Positions 1 through 5,687 of a stretch of 14,837 bases of DNA are shown here, one piece after another. The first letter of the stretch is position 1. Every line of letters begins with the position of its first letter. A program made the position numbers and the translations under genes. The notes below the pieces were generated by a model, which had not been told where the DNA came from, searched no databases, and saw only the letters and a list, made by a program, of their open reading frames with translations. This DNA is from an uncultured Acetatifactor sp. (GTDB taxonomy: Bacteria; Bacillota; Clostridia; Lachnospirales; Lachnospiraceae), in NCBI GenBank assembly GCA_910586835.1, contig CAJUJU010000077.1, positions 1 to 14,837 on the forward strand, read 5' to 3'.

Positions 1-160
1 CAGCTTTCATGTTTGTTTTCGTCCTCTTTTCTTTTATGTTGTGTCAGTGCAATCTGTTATTTTGTTCCAATATCACTTATCTATCATTTACAATGTATAT
101 TCATAAGTTATTTCCCAATGGAAACACAGTTCCAAAAAGGGAGAGATTTTATTAACTTCA
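1..160. other. AT-rich flank with no recognisable gene
   Basis: This AT-rich stretch lies downstream of the AbiEii stop codon. I see no open reading frame with a credible ribosome site, no clear hairpin followed by a T-run and no RNA gene. It presumably continues the accessory element beyond the left edge. Confidence 0.5.
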
Positions 161-1081
161 TTAAAGGTTTCTGAAATATCCTCTACTAATAATTTCCTTT
201 ATCCCACCAATAACTGTTTGGTAAGGAACATATGTAAATAAAAGTTTACCAGTAATTGTTTCGTAATCATTCCGATATACTTCCTTATCCACAATCTCTG
301 CCAGAATGTCATTGACATATACCCCTGTCTTAGCAGACGGACAGGCTGGAAGAGGTTCCCGCAGGCTCCGAACTTCCTGTACAAGTCCTGACAAAGATTC
401 ATCCGGCTTCGTATATTCCATAATCTTGTAGATATCATATAAATGCCGAGAATGCCGGTCAACCTTATCTGACAGATAATAATCACAGAGGGCAAATACC
501 TTATCAATCAGGGTCCGCTCAATCGTCTGCGTTGTGATCTCAAAAGGCAAAAGGTCAAATCCTTCTGCCAGATCTTCTTGATCCGTCATCTTCAAGAAAC
601 GATATATATAATTATCAGTCATGCGGTTTACAGTTGGAAAGGGTAACAGGGCGATATAGGTCTCAATGACTAATTCCGGCTTTAATTCCAATAACGGGGA
701 ATAGATACTGGAATAACTGGCTCTGTAACAGTTATAACTACGCCGGCTGCGGGTTTCTTCGATGTTTGCAACAGAGAACCCCATAGACTCTATGGAAGAA
801 ACAACCGCCTTTTTTAGCTGCCGCTTGCGGCTTTCGCCAGGAACACCTTCCGATGCTGCATAGGAAATATCAATATCTTCCGAAAAGCGTTCCAATATCT
901 GATAGCATTTTGTTAGGGATGTTCCACCCTTAAAGACCATTCCCTTTACCCTGGAGGCCAGCTCCCGGAGCGCAAGTGTAACATAATAATCTTTTTCAAT
1001 GATTCCGGGAGGTATATGCAGTTCGTTAGAAGCAGCGATGATAAACTCACTAAATGCTTCTTGGTCACGATGTAAATTCAT
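161..1081 (-). CDS. abiEii: AbiEii/AbiGii-family nucleotidyltransferase toxin
   Basis: This is the toxin of an AbiE type IV toxin-antitoxin system. The family are nucleotidyltransferases that arrest growth; characterised homologues such as MenT and AbiEii use NTPs, and some modify tRNA. The protein is 306 aa from the ATG at 1081. Visible motifs are the conserved IEKDYYV near residue 28, the glycine-rich nucleotidyltransferase motif KGGTSLTK at 51-58 and the acidic FSEDIDIS at 66-73, whose aspartates should bind metal. The open frame extends upstream to a TTG at 1099. The ATG at 1081 is preferred because GGGGAA sits 6 bases before it. That start overlaps the antitoxin stop by 17 bp, so the two genes are translationally coupled. 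The length is normal and the active site looks intact, so the toxin is probably functional. Confidence 0.9.
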   Translation of the reverse strand: MNLHRDQEAFSEFIIAASNELHIPPGIIEKDYYVTLALRELASRVKGMVFKGGTSLTKCYQILERFSEDIDISYAASEGVPGESRKRQLKKAVVSSIESMGFSVANIEETRSRRSYNCYRASYSSIYSPLLELKPELVIETYIALLPFPTVNRMTDNYIYRFLKMTDQEDLAEGFDLLPFEITTQTIERTLIDKVFALCDYYLSDKVDRHSRHLYDIYKIMEYTKPDESLSGLVQEVRSLREPLPACPSAKTGVYVNDILAEIVDKEVYRNDYETITGKLLFTYVPYQTVIGGIKEIISRGYFRNL

Positions 1082-1691
1082 AAATAATTCCCCATTCAAT
1101 CAGTTTTTTTGCAGTAGGACCCGTAATGCCAGGCAGCACGCTGGAAAGAAGCTCCTTACTGTAATTTTGCTGCTTTGCATAGTTTTTCAGAAGAATCCCA
1201 GTACCAGAATCAGAAAGCTCGGAATATTTTTCTGCCTGGGAAACGGCATCCAAAAACTGGAGCAACCCTGCGTTTTCCGATGTTATAGTTGTGGCGGGCC
1301 GTTTCAACCGGACGGCCTGGGAGCCTACGATAACGGTACGCCCCTTTGTCGATTCTCTTGACGTTACGATCTCCAGTGTTGCCGGCATCTGGGTTGTCAG
1401 ACCAATCTGATTAGCAAAAGTGGCTCCGGCGAAGTATCCATAGGTTTCTGTTGTACTTTGGACATATTTGCGCATAATGACTTTCATGGGATCTAAATAA
1501 CTTTTTTTCAACAGCCGTGACGCTTTGGGAAGATAATAAATCCCGGTGTCAAAACGGGCCAGATCGCCTGACTTGAGCATCCGTTTGAAATACTGGCGCA
1601 ACGCATTATCATTAAGCCCATCCAGCCGGATCTCGTTTATGAAGATTGGTTCGTTGTAACCATAGTTTTTTTCCAGATATTCCTTCAGCAT
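1065..1691 (-). CDS. abiEi: AbiEi-type antitoxin (DUF6088-like), winged-helix N-terminus
   Basis: This gene lies immediately upstream of and overlaps the AbiEii toxin, the usual AbiE order with the antitoxin first. From the ATG at 1691 the product is about 208 aa. An N-terminal winged-helix-like segment (NDNALRQYFKRMLKSG followed by the wing-like GIYYLP) suits DNA binding. The C-terminal part (YGYFAGATFAN, ATLEIVTSR, GSQAVRLKRP) matches what I know of AbiEi/DUF6088 proteins, which neutralise the toxin without stable complex formation and repress their own operon. The open frame reaches an ATG at 1718, but the purine-rich GGAAGGAG lies inside that extension, so 1691 (or a GTG at 1703) is the more likely start. 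Family assignment comes from sequence resemblance plus the toxin neighbour. Confidence 0.82.
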   Translation of the reverse strand: MLKEYLEKNYGYNEPIFINEIRLDGLNDNALRQYFKRMLKSGDLARFDTGIYYLPKASRLLKKSYLDPMKVIMRKYVQSTTETYGYFAGATFANQIGLTTQMPATLEIVTSRESTKGRTVIVGSQAVRLKRPATTITSENAGLLQFLDAVSQAEKYSELSDSGTGILLKNYAKQQNYSKELLSSVLPGITGPTAKKLIEWGIIYEFTS

Positions 1692-1727
1692 ACAGGTATC
1701 CACTCCTTCCACCTCCATACTACTATA

Positions 1728-1758
1728 TTTATACCCAAAAGGTCAATAGATATGTCAA
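1728..1758 (-). promoter_or_regulatory. Probable promoter of abiEi-abiEii
   Basis: On the minus strand a perfect -35 hexamer TTGACA (1753-1758) is followed after 18-19 bp by GTATAA/TATAAA (1728-1734). It lies 37 bp or more upstream of the proposed abiEi start, with GGAAGGAG downstream. The surrounding AT-rich sequence, including the half-symmetric CAAACTATATTTTG, is a plausible site for autoregulation by AbiEi, but I cannot identify a definite operator. Confidence 0.55.
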
Positions 1759-1913
1759 AATATAGTTTGTATGTTTTTTGCAGAATTATACAGCGAGGAT
1801 AAAGAAGCGGATACCTTTGGCTGTCTATAAATCCATATGTTTTCGTATATATTTAAAGGCATACATTGGTTAGGTAACAAAACCTTTTTACCGTTCTCCG
1901 TCTGGCCGGTCAT
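1755..1913 (-). CDS. Possible 52-aa small protein, unknown
   Basis: A 52-codon frame (starts MTGQTENGKK, ends KNIQTIF) fills the gap between the 146-aa gene at 1972-2412 and the AbiE promoter. Its composition is protein-like (NIYENIWIYRQP), but the only ribosome-like sequence, TGAGGT, abuts the ATG with no spacer. A second frame through the same DNA, in phase with the upstream 146-aa gene after its TAG stop, also looks protein-like (AKVSQGHLRYDRPDGER). The region may be a decayed gene end rather than a real small gene. I do not recognise a family. Confidence 0.25.
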   Translation of the reverse strand: MTGQTENGKKVLLPNQCMPLNIYENIWIYRQPKVSASLSSLYNSAKNIQTIF

Positions 1914-1971
1914 ACCTCAAATGTCCCTGCGACACTTTTGCATGATTCAGAATCCGGATGAAAGATCTGCC

Positions 1972-2412
1972 CTAATTCTCCAACGCTTTTTTATATCCGG
2001 CTTCGGTCAGAAACAGCCTCATCCGTTCACCTTTATCTCCTACGGGAGATTCCCCCGAAAGTACATCAAACACTATCATATGCGTCACTTCCGGGTCAAA
2101 GCGTTCCAGTGCCATGATGTCATGCCCTTCCAGTTTCCGGGCGCCGGATTCCTGCCTTGCCACAGCAACCATCTCCCCAACCATCCTTGCTTTCCAGGGC
2201 AGGTGATAATTTCTCTGTATGTCACAAATCAGCTCCCTGCAGTCATCCTCTGAAAGCTCACGGAGTTTCTTTAGCAGATTTTCTGCAGTTGCTTTTATAT
2301 CATAGTCACGGGTATACCGGCAGAGCACAGCAATCTCCTGTACTGCATCATACCTGTGGCAGCCCTCCAGCTGGAACACCATCCTCTTTTCATCCTCAGT
2401 CAATGTTATCAT
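1972..2412 (-). CDS. Conserved hypothetical protein of the accessory cluster, 146 aa
   Basis: The function is not recognised. The protein is 146 aa and soluble, with no membrane segment or signal peptide. It is mostly helical and charged in the N-terminal half (AENLLKKLRELSEDDCRELI), followed by ARQESGARKLEGHDIMALER and a C-terminal GESPVGDKGERMRLFLTEAG. The start is well supported by GGAGG 7 bases before the ATG. It is third in a leftward cluster with the 182-aa and 150-aa genes, 48 bp behind the former. I have a general memory of similar proteins beside regulatory genes in integrative elements of Lachnospiraceae, but cannot give it a role. Confidence 0.6.
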   Translation of the reverse strand: MITLTEDEKRMVFQLEGCHRYDAVQEIAVLCRYTRDYDIKATAENLLKKLRELSEDDCRELICDIQRNYHLPWKARMVGEMVAVARQESGARKLEGHDIMALERFDPEVTHMIVFDVLSGESPVGDKGERMRLFLTEAGYKKALEN

Positions 2413-2460
2413 ATATTTCCTCCATTCCGGCTTGATCGCCTGTAAATATCATATAGTTGC

Positions 2461-3009
2461 TTATTTCTGTTCCCCGGCATCCTTATCGTCCGGAAAGAAC
2501 TTCTCCAGAATGTCGATACTGTCTTTGGATGTATACCCCCACAGGATAGAGCTGAGTGCGTCAATCGCCTCCCGCCTCCTGCGGTAATAGGTGCGGAAAC
2601 TGATATCCCGGATATGGGGGCGCAGTTTCTCTATGATCTCCTCCACATTTCGGAGCTGCTGCGGGGAGAGGAAGGAGTAATACAGCAGCCAGTAATAGCT
2701 CTCCCCATTTTTATGCTTGGTACGGAGCAGGTCGATGGAGGTATCCAGAAGTTTCAGCATCCGATGGCTCCGTTCGATGCATTTGGCATGGTGTTCTATA
2801 CTGCGGTCTGACAGATCTATTCCTGCCACATAGACAGATTCCAGAAAATCCTCAATGGAACTCCCATACTCGATCTCAAACCGACTACGTACCTGCTGGA
2901 CGGACAGTTCCAGGCTCCACACCACATCCCTGTATTTCTTCAGCAGCTTCCAGGTATCATGGTACAGAGGGTTATCGGCAATGTTCATTTCTTCCTGATC
3001 CTTTTTCAA
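2461..3009 (-). CDS. ArpU/RinA-like regulator or sigma-region-4-like protein, 182 aa
   Basis: The protein is soluble and helical. Its C-terminal half (residues ~115-165) contains SPQQLRNVEEIIEKL and SFRTYYRRRREAIDALSSIL. This arrangement, a helix-turn-helix with an arginine-rich recognition helix, resembles phage late-gene activators of the ArpU/RinA type and region 4 of sigma factors. The assignment is structural resemblance only. The start is a TTG at 3009, chosen because AGGAGGT lies 8 bases upstream. The TTG overlaps the stop of the preceding gene by 4 bp (TTGA), so the two are translationally coupled. An in-frame ATG 21 bases inside is an alternative start. A role in controlling element genes is inferred from the context. 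Confidence 0.5.
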   Translation of the reverse strand: MKKDQEEMNIADNPLYHDTWKLLKKYRDVVWSLELSVQQVRSRFEIEYGSSIEDFLESVYVAGIDLSDRSIEHHAKCIERSHRMLKLLDTSIDLLRTKHKNGESYYWLLYYSFLSPQQLRNVEEIIEKLRPHIRDISFRTYYRRRREAIDALSSILWGYTSKDSIDILEKFFPDDKDAGEQK

Positions 3010-3458
3010 GCCCCGGCACCTCCTTCCCTGTCTTTTTCGGTGGGAGCGAGTGTCAGCTCAAAGGTGTAGACCGGCTTGTCCTCCCCACAGGATACGGTCA
3101 TCCCGAACCGTACAGCCCCCTTCTGTATGTGGGATATATACTCTTCCATGCAGGCGTCAGATAAAGGATATAACTTATATATGGATTTCGGGCACTGGAA
3201 ACGGGTACGGAACCATGCAGCCAGTTCCTTCACGGTACAGATCCACTCACCGGGGTATACGGTATAACCGATACCGTCTATGCGGAGATAAGAGGTTCGG
3301 AAGTTTGCGTAGTTGCAAAGCACCGTGTAATAAAAAAGGCCGGAACCCCCGCTTGCGCGAATGCTCCGGTCTGCCATTAAGTTCTGGATAAAATGCCGGT
3401 AGATCCGGCAGCGTGGATAGTTCACAATCTGTTTGATCTCTAATTGATATTCTGACAT
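3006..3458 (-). CDS. Element-associated replication/regulation-type protein, apparently internally deleted, 150 aa
   Basis: This is the first gene of the accessory cluster, nearest uvrB. The start at 3458 (MSEYQLEIKQIV) is preferred over an ATG at 3479 because GAGG sits 8 bases before it. Residues 1-88 (NYPRCRIYRHFIQNLMADRS, YANFRTSYLRIDGI, YPGEWICTVKELAAWFRTRF) match my memory of the N-terminal domain of long (>300 aa) helix-turn-helix proteins common in Lachnospiraceae integrative elements. Residues 89-140 (CPKSIYKLYPLS, VRFGMTVSCG, VYTFELTLAP) resemble the far C-terminus of the same proteins. The gene therefore looks like an in-frame fusion of the two ends with the middle lost. It stays open and translationally coupled to the next gene. 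Function is unknown; the domain memory could not be checked. Confidence 0.55.
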   Translation of the reverse strand: MSEYQLEIKQIVNYPRCRIYRHFIQNLMADRSIRASGGSGLFYYTVLCNYANFRTSYLRIDGIGYTVYPGEWICTVKELAAWFRTRFQCPKSIYKLYPLSDACMEEYISHIQKGAVRFGMTVSCGEDKPVYTFELTLAPTEKDREGGAGA

Positions 3459-3534
3459 AATGTTTTCCTCATTTCTCATAGTTTTCTGTAAAAAAATCTA
3501 CAAGACAAATTTCCTATGCCTTGCAGATCATCAT

Positions 3535-3668
3535 TTAGCTCCTATATTCTTCATTTAAATACTTTCCACGACGAATTTTGTTCACAATTCCTATGATTCC
3601 ACCCAGTTTTTTCTATCCATATAGTCCACTCGCTCCACAATATATGGTATAATTGAAACTAAATAACA
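3535..3668 (-). pseudogene. Possible frameshifted gene-end remnant at the element border
   Basis: Two short adjacent frames read like one protein tail if a base is added in the A6 run at 3607-3612. The upstream frame (3591-3668) contains PYIVERVDYMDRKNW. The downstream frame (3535-3612) contains GIVNKIRRGKYLNEEYRS and stops at 3535. Each frame is only about 25 codons, short enough to be open by chance. I recognise no family, and there is no ribosome site or start. It lies where the last gene of an inserted element might end. Confidence 0.2.
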
Positions 3669-3675
3669 CTAAATA
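3658..3675. repeat. Two 8-bp direct repeats, 10 bp apart
   Basis: ACTAAATA occurs at 3658-3665 and 3668-3675, exactly one helical turn apart, about 25 bases from the uvrB junction. Phased direct repeats of this kind are typical of protein-binding arms near element ends. In AT-rich DNA they could also be chance. Confidence 0.4.
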
Positions 3676-3680
3676 TAGTT

Positions 3681-3696
3681 GCGAAAGTCCTTTCGC
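3681..3696. repeat. 16-bp perfect palindrome at the uvrB/element junction
   Basis: GCGAAAG-TC-CTTTCGC is a 7-bp inverted repeat around a 2-base centre and abuts the TAA that ends the uvrB stub (3697-3699). It has no following T-run on either strand, so it is a poor terminator. Its location suggests a recombinase site or an element-end structure. The native uvrB coding sequence cannot contain it, so it belongs to the inserted DNA. Confidence 0.55.
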
Positions 3697-4005
3697 TTAG
3701 TAGGAGACAAAATATTCCACTGCATTCTCCGGGAAAAATTCCTTAAATTCCCCGTAGAGCTGACCCGCCAGCGTCTTGTTGTGCGCTATGATAAGCGTCG
3801 GCTTATTCAGGGCCTGTATCACGTTGGCCATGGTGAAGGTCTTTCCCGACCCGGTAACGCCCAGCAATGTCTGAAACTGATTGCCTTCCCGGAATCCTTT
3901 GACAAGATCCGCTATCGCAGCGGGCTGATCTCCGGTGGGCCTGTATTCGGAATGAAGCTTGAAAGGTATCTGTTCCGTGAACTGTTTTTGTTCGTTTAGC
4001 ACCAA
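3697..4005 (-). pseudogene. uvrB: uvrB, 5' fragment (excinuclease ABC subunit B) cut at codon 102
   Basis: UvrB is the damage-verifying helicase-like subunit of nucleotide-excision repair, normally about 660 aa. Here only 102 residues remain. YRPTGDQPAAI, the Walker A region GVTGSGKTFT (49-58), IIAHNKTLAGQLYGEFKEFF and NAVEYFVSY are excellent matches to UvrB. The family continues FVSYYDYYQPEAYVP, the beta-hairpin that clamps DNA. Here FVSY is followed by TAA and unrelated sequence, so the hairpin, helicase motifs II-VI and UvrC-binding domain are missing. Start: GGAGG precedes both TTG (4005, 6 bases) and GTG (4002, 9 bases). The position after ftsEX, the M23 gene and ctpA is the normal clostridial one, so this is the native locus rather than a captured copy. 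Whether the 3' part survives to the left of the window is unknown. Confidence 0.93.
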
Positions 4006-4050
4006 AAGTCACCTCCATGATTCAGCTAGGCAGCACTTTACTGTTTCGCC

Positions 4051-4079
4051 ATTATACCATACAGCTTTTTATTTGTATA
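4051..4079 (-). promoter_or_regulatory. uvrB promoter
   Basis: On the minus strand a perfect TATAAT (4051-4056) with a TG extension (TGGTATAAT) lies 17 bp from TATACA (4074-4079), a four-of-six match to the -35. It is 46 bp upstream of the uvrB start and downstream of the ctpA terminator, so uvrB has its own transcript. Confidence 0.7.
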
Positions 4080-4099
4080 GATGCAAACCGGAATTTTAA

Positions 4100-4124
4100 G
4101 AACATTTGTTCCGAAAGTTTGTTC
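4100..4124. promoter_or_regulatory. Tandem LexA (SOS) boxes upstream of uvrB
   Basis: GAACATTTGTTC (4100-4111) is an exact GAAC-N4-GTTC Gram-positive LexA (DinR) box. A second copy, GAAAGTTTGTTC (4113-4124), has one mismatch in a half-site, and the centres are 13 bp apart. uvrB is a classical LexA regulon member in Firmicutes, which supports the assignment. The boxes sit just upstream of the -35 element. Confidence 0.8.
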
Positions 4125-4205
4125 CCGGATATCTCTTCTGTCTGACTAACTGATTATTCCCATGTCCTTTCACCGCATACCATTTTTCGTACAGGATGTC
4201 ATTCC

Positions 4206-4260
4206 AAAACATGAAAAAAGCAGGGCCTGCCATAAGGCGAGCTCTGCTTTTCCATGTTTT
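4206..4260 (-). terminator. Terminator of the cell-wall operon (after ctpA)
   Basis: On the minus strand AAAAGCAG (4245-4252) pairs with CTGCTTTT (4215-4222), with an inner GCC/GGC stem and a TTAT loop. A run of T follows, and outer AAAACATG/CATGTTTT arms also pair. It lies 55 bp past the ctpA stop. The near-symmetric A and T tails suggest it may work in both directions. The rest of 4019-4314 holds the uvrB control region and no credible gene. Confidence 0.75.
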
Positions 4261-4314
4261 ACATAAATAATTCGGCAACATATTGCATCCGGCTGTTATT
4301 TGCCCTTATCTCTT

Positions 4315-5646
4315 CTATTTCCCCAGCTTTTCCCTCAGCACTTCCTTCGCCCGCTCCAGCTGGTTGTCGTCCTTTCCGTTGCTGCCGTAATAGGCTTCCC
4401 CGTCAAAGTCACACAGCACATCCGGTTCGATGCCGATGCCATGGATATTGTTCCCTTTTGGCGTATAATATGCGCTGATTGTGATTTTTACAGCGGAACC
4501 GTCCCGGAAGGGCATGATCTGCTGAACGATCCCCTTGCCGAAGGTGGTAGTACCCACCAGCGTCCCGATGCCATAATCCTTGATCGCCCCCGCCATGATC
4601 TCCGCGGCGCTGGCGGAGTTCCGATCCACCAAAACCACCAACGGCAGCTCCAGCTCCTTGGTTCCGTCACTGCTGTACTCCGAACGTTTGCCGTTCTTAT
4701 CCTCCGTGTAAACAATCAATCCCTCGGGCAGAATCATACGGCACATATCCACAACGGCACTCAGGTTTCCTCCGGGGTTCCCCCGCAGGTCAAGCACAAT
4801 CCCCTTCGCGTCGGAGCCTCTGGCCATAGCCAGTGCATCCGCAAACTGATCCACCGTCACATCATCAAACTCAGCCACACGAATATAAGCCATGTCATCC
4901 TCCATCATGGAAAACTCCACAGTGGGGGACTCCACCTTTCTTCTGCTCATCGTCACGTTCACAAAATCGCTCTCGCCCTCCCGGACAAGGGTGAGCGTCA
5001 CTTCCGTTCCCTCGGGTCCCTTGATGAGAGCCACCGCCTCCGTCAGGGTGAGACCGTAGGTAGACTCCCCGTTCACCTCATAGATGATATCGTTGGCCCG
5101 AAGTCCCGCCTCCTCCGCGGGTGAATTCCCGATGGTACCGTTGATTCTGGGAAGCCCTGTGGCCTTGTCAAGCTCCACATAAGCGCCGATGCCATAATAG
5201 ATTCCCTCCGACTGCTGCATCAGGCTGTCAAGCTCCTCCGCGGTATAATACTCGGAGTAGGGATCTCTCAGGGAGTTCATGATTCCCTTGTAAATCCCGT
5301 CCCGGATCTCTTCATCCGTCACTTCCCCCAGGAAAAAGTAATCGTCGATAACCCCCTCCAGAGACTGAAGCTTTTCCACCATGTCCGACGTAATCGCAGA
5401 GCCTTCCTCAAAAGCAACCCCCCGATTCGCGCTGTTTTCGATAGAGCTCTGAATCCCCACGCCAAGGTAGAAGATCCCGACAATCAGCAGCGCAGATGCC
5501 AGCCCGACCATCAGCCCGGCCAGAAACAGCCCCTTTCCGCTTCCCTTTTCGTCTCCGGGCGCCTGCCCCGAGGGAACAGCATTGCCCGAAGTCCCACTGT
5601 TCATGTTGTCAAAATACCTTTGCTTCTCTTCCATATTCGTAGCCAT
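4315..5646 (-). CDS. ctpA: CtpA-type C-terminal processing protease (S41), membrane-anchored
   Basis: This is a serine protease of the S41/tail-specific family, 443 aa. A cytoplasmic N-terminus of about 38 residues precedes one membrane helix (LFLAGLMVGLASALLIVGIF, 40-59), so the protease domain is extracellular. A PDZ domain covers roughly 145-235 (YYGIGAYVELD, NSPAEEAGLRANDII). The S41 core carries DLRGNPGG and the catalytic Ser-Lys-Gln set: S346 in NSASAAEI, K371 in TFGKG and Q375, with the same S-to-K spacing as B. subtilis CtpB. It is last in the ftsEX operon, 41 bp after the M23 gene. Such proteases trim secreted or cell-wall proteins, plausibly the neighbouring hydrolase. The start ATG (5646) has AGAAAGG only one base upstream, so an in-frame ATG at 5634 is possible. 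Confidence 0.92.
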   Translation of the reverse strand: MATNMEEKQRYFDNMNSGTSGNAVPSGQAPGDEKGSGKGLFLAGLMVGLASALLIVGIFYLGVGIQSSIENSANRGVAFEEGSAITSDMVEKLQSLEGVIDDYFFLGEVTDEEIRDGIYKGIMNSLRDPYSEYYTAEELDSLMQQSEGIYYGIGAYVELDKATGLPRINGTIGNSPAEEAGLRANDIIYEVNGESTYGLTLTEAVALIKGPEGTEVTLTLVREGESDFVNVTMSRRKVESPTVEFSMMEDDMAYIRVAEFDDVTVDQFADALAMARGSDAKGIVLDLRGNPGGNLSAVVDMCRMILPEGLIVYTEDKNGKRSEYSSDGTKELELPLVVLVDRNSASAAEIMAGAIKDYGIGTLVGTTTFGKGIVQQIMPFRDGSAVKITISAYYTPKGNNIHGIGIEPDVLCDFDGEAYYGSNGKDDNQLERAKEVLREKLGK

Positions 5647-5687
5647 GCCTTTCTTTTAACCAGACAGCCCCTTTACCGGACGTATGG

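Larger units (their letters stand above)
1..3700. mobile_element. Accessory/mobile element (one end only), inserted in uvrB
   Basis: The inserted segment begins immediately after codon 102 of the interrupted uvrB (about base 3697-3703) and runs off the left edge. It is AT-richer than the chromosome to the right. It holds an abortive-infection toxin-antitoxin pair and a compact three-gene cluster whose products resemble, from memory, proteins of integrative/conjugative elements of gut Clostridia. No integrase, relaxase or conjugation gene is visible, so the class (ICE, IME, prophage or genomic island) is unknown. The edge next to uvrB carries a 16-bp perfect palindrome (3681-3696) and a pair of 8-bp direct repeats (3658-3675). 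The interruption of uvrB is read directly from the sequence; the mobile-element interpretation is inference. Confidence 0.6.

Noticed and set aside
3641..3660. TATAAT-like sequence on the plus strand at 3648-3653
   Set aside because: The matching -35 (TCCACT) is poor, and it would read antisense into the uvrB stub. No gene follows on that strand.
4096..4281. 61-aa minus-strand frame between ctpA and uvrB
   Set aside because: It runs through the operon terminator and the LexA boxes and lacks a ribosome site, so it is judged spurious.
4300..5124. Long plus-strand open frame (274 aa) opposite ctpA
   Set aside because: It is antisense to a clear S41 protease with intact motifs. Its composition (His-, Arg- and Leu-rich) is typical of a GC-rich shadow frame, and it has no ribosome site.
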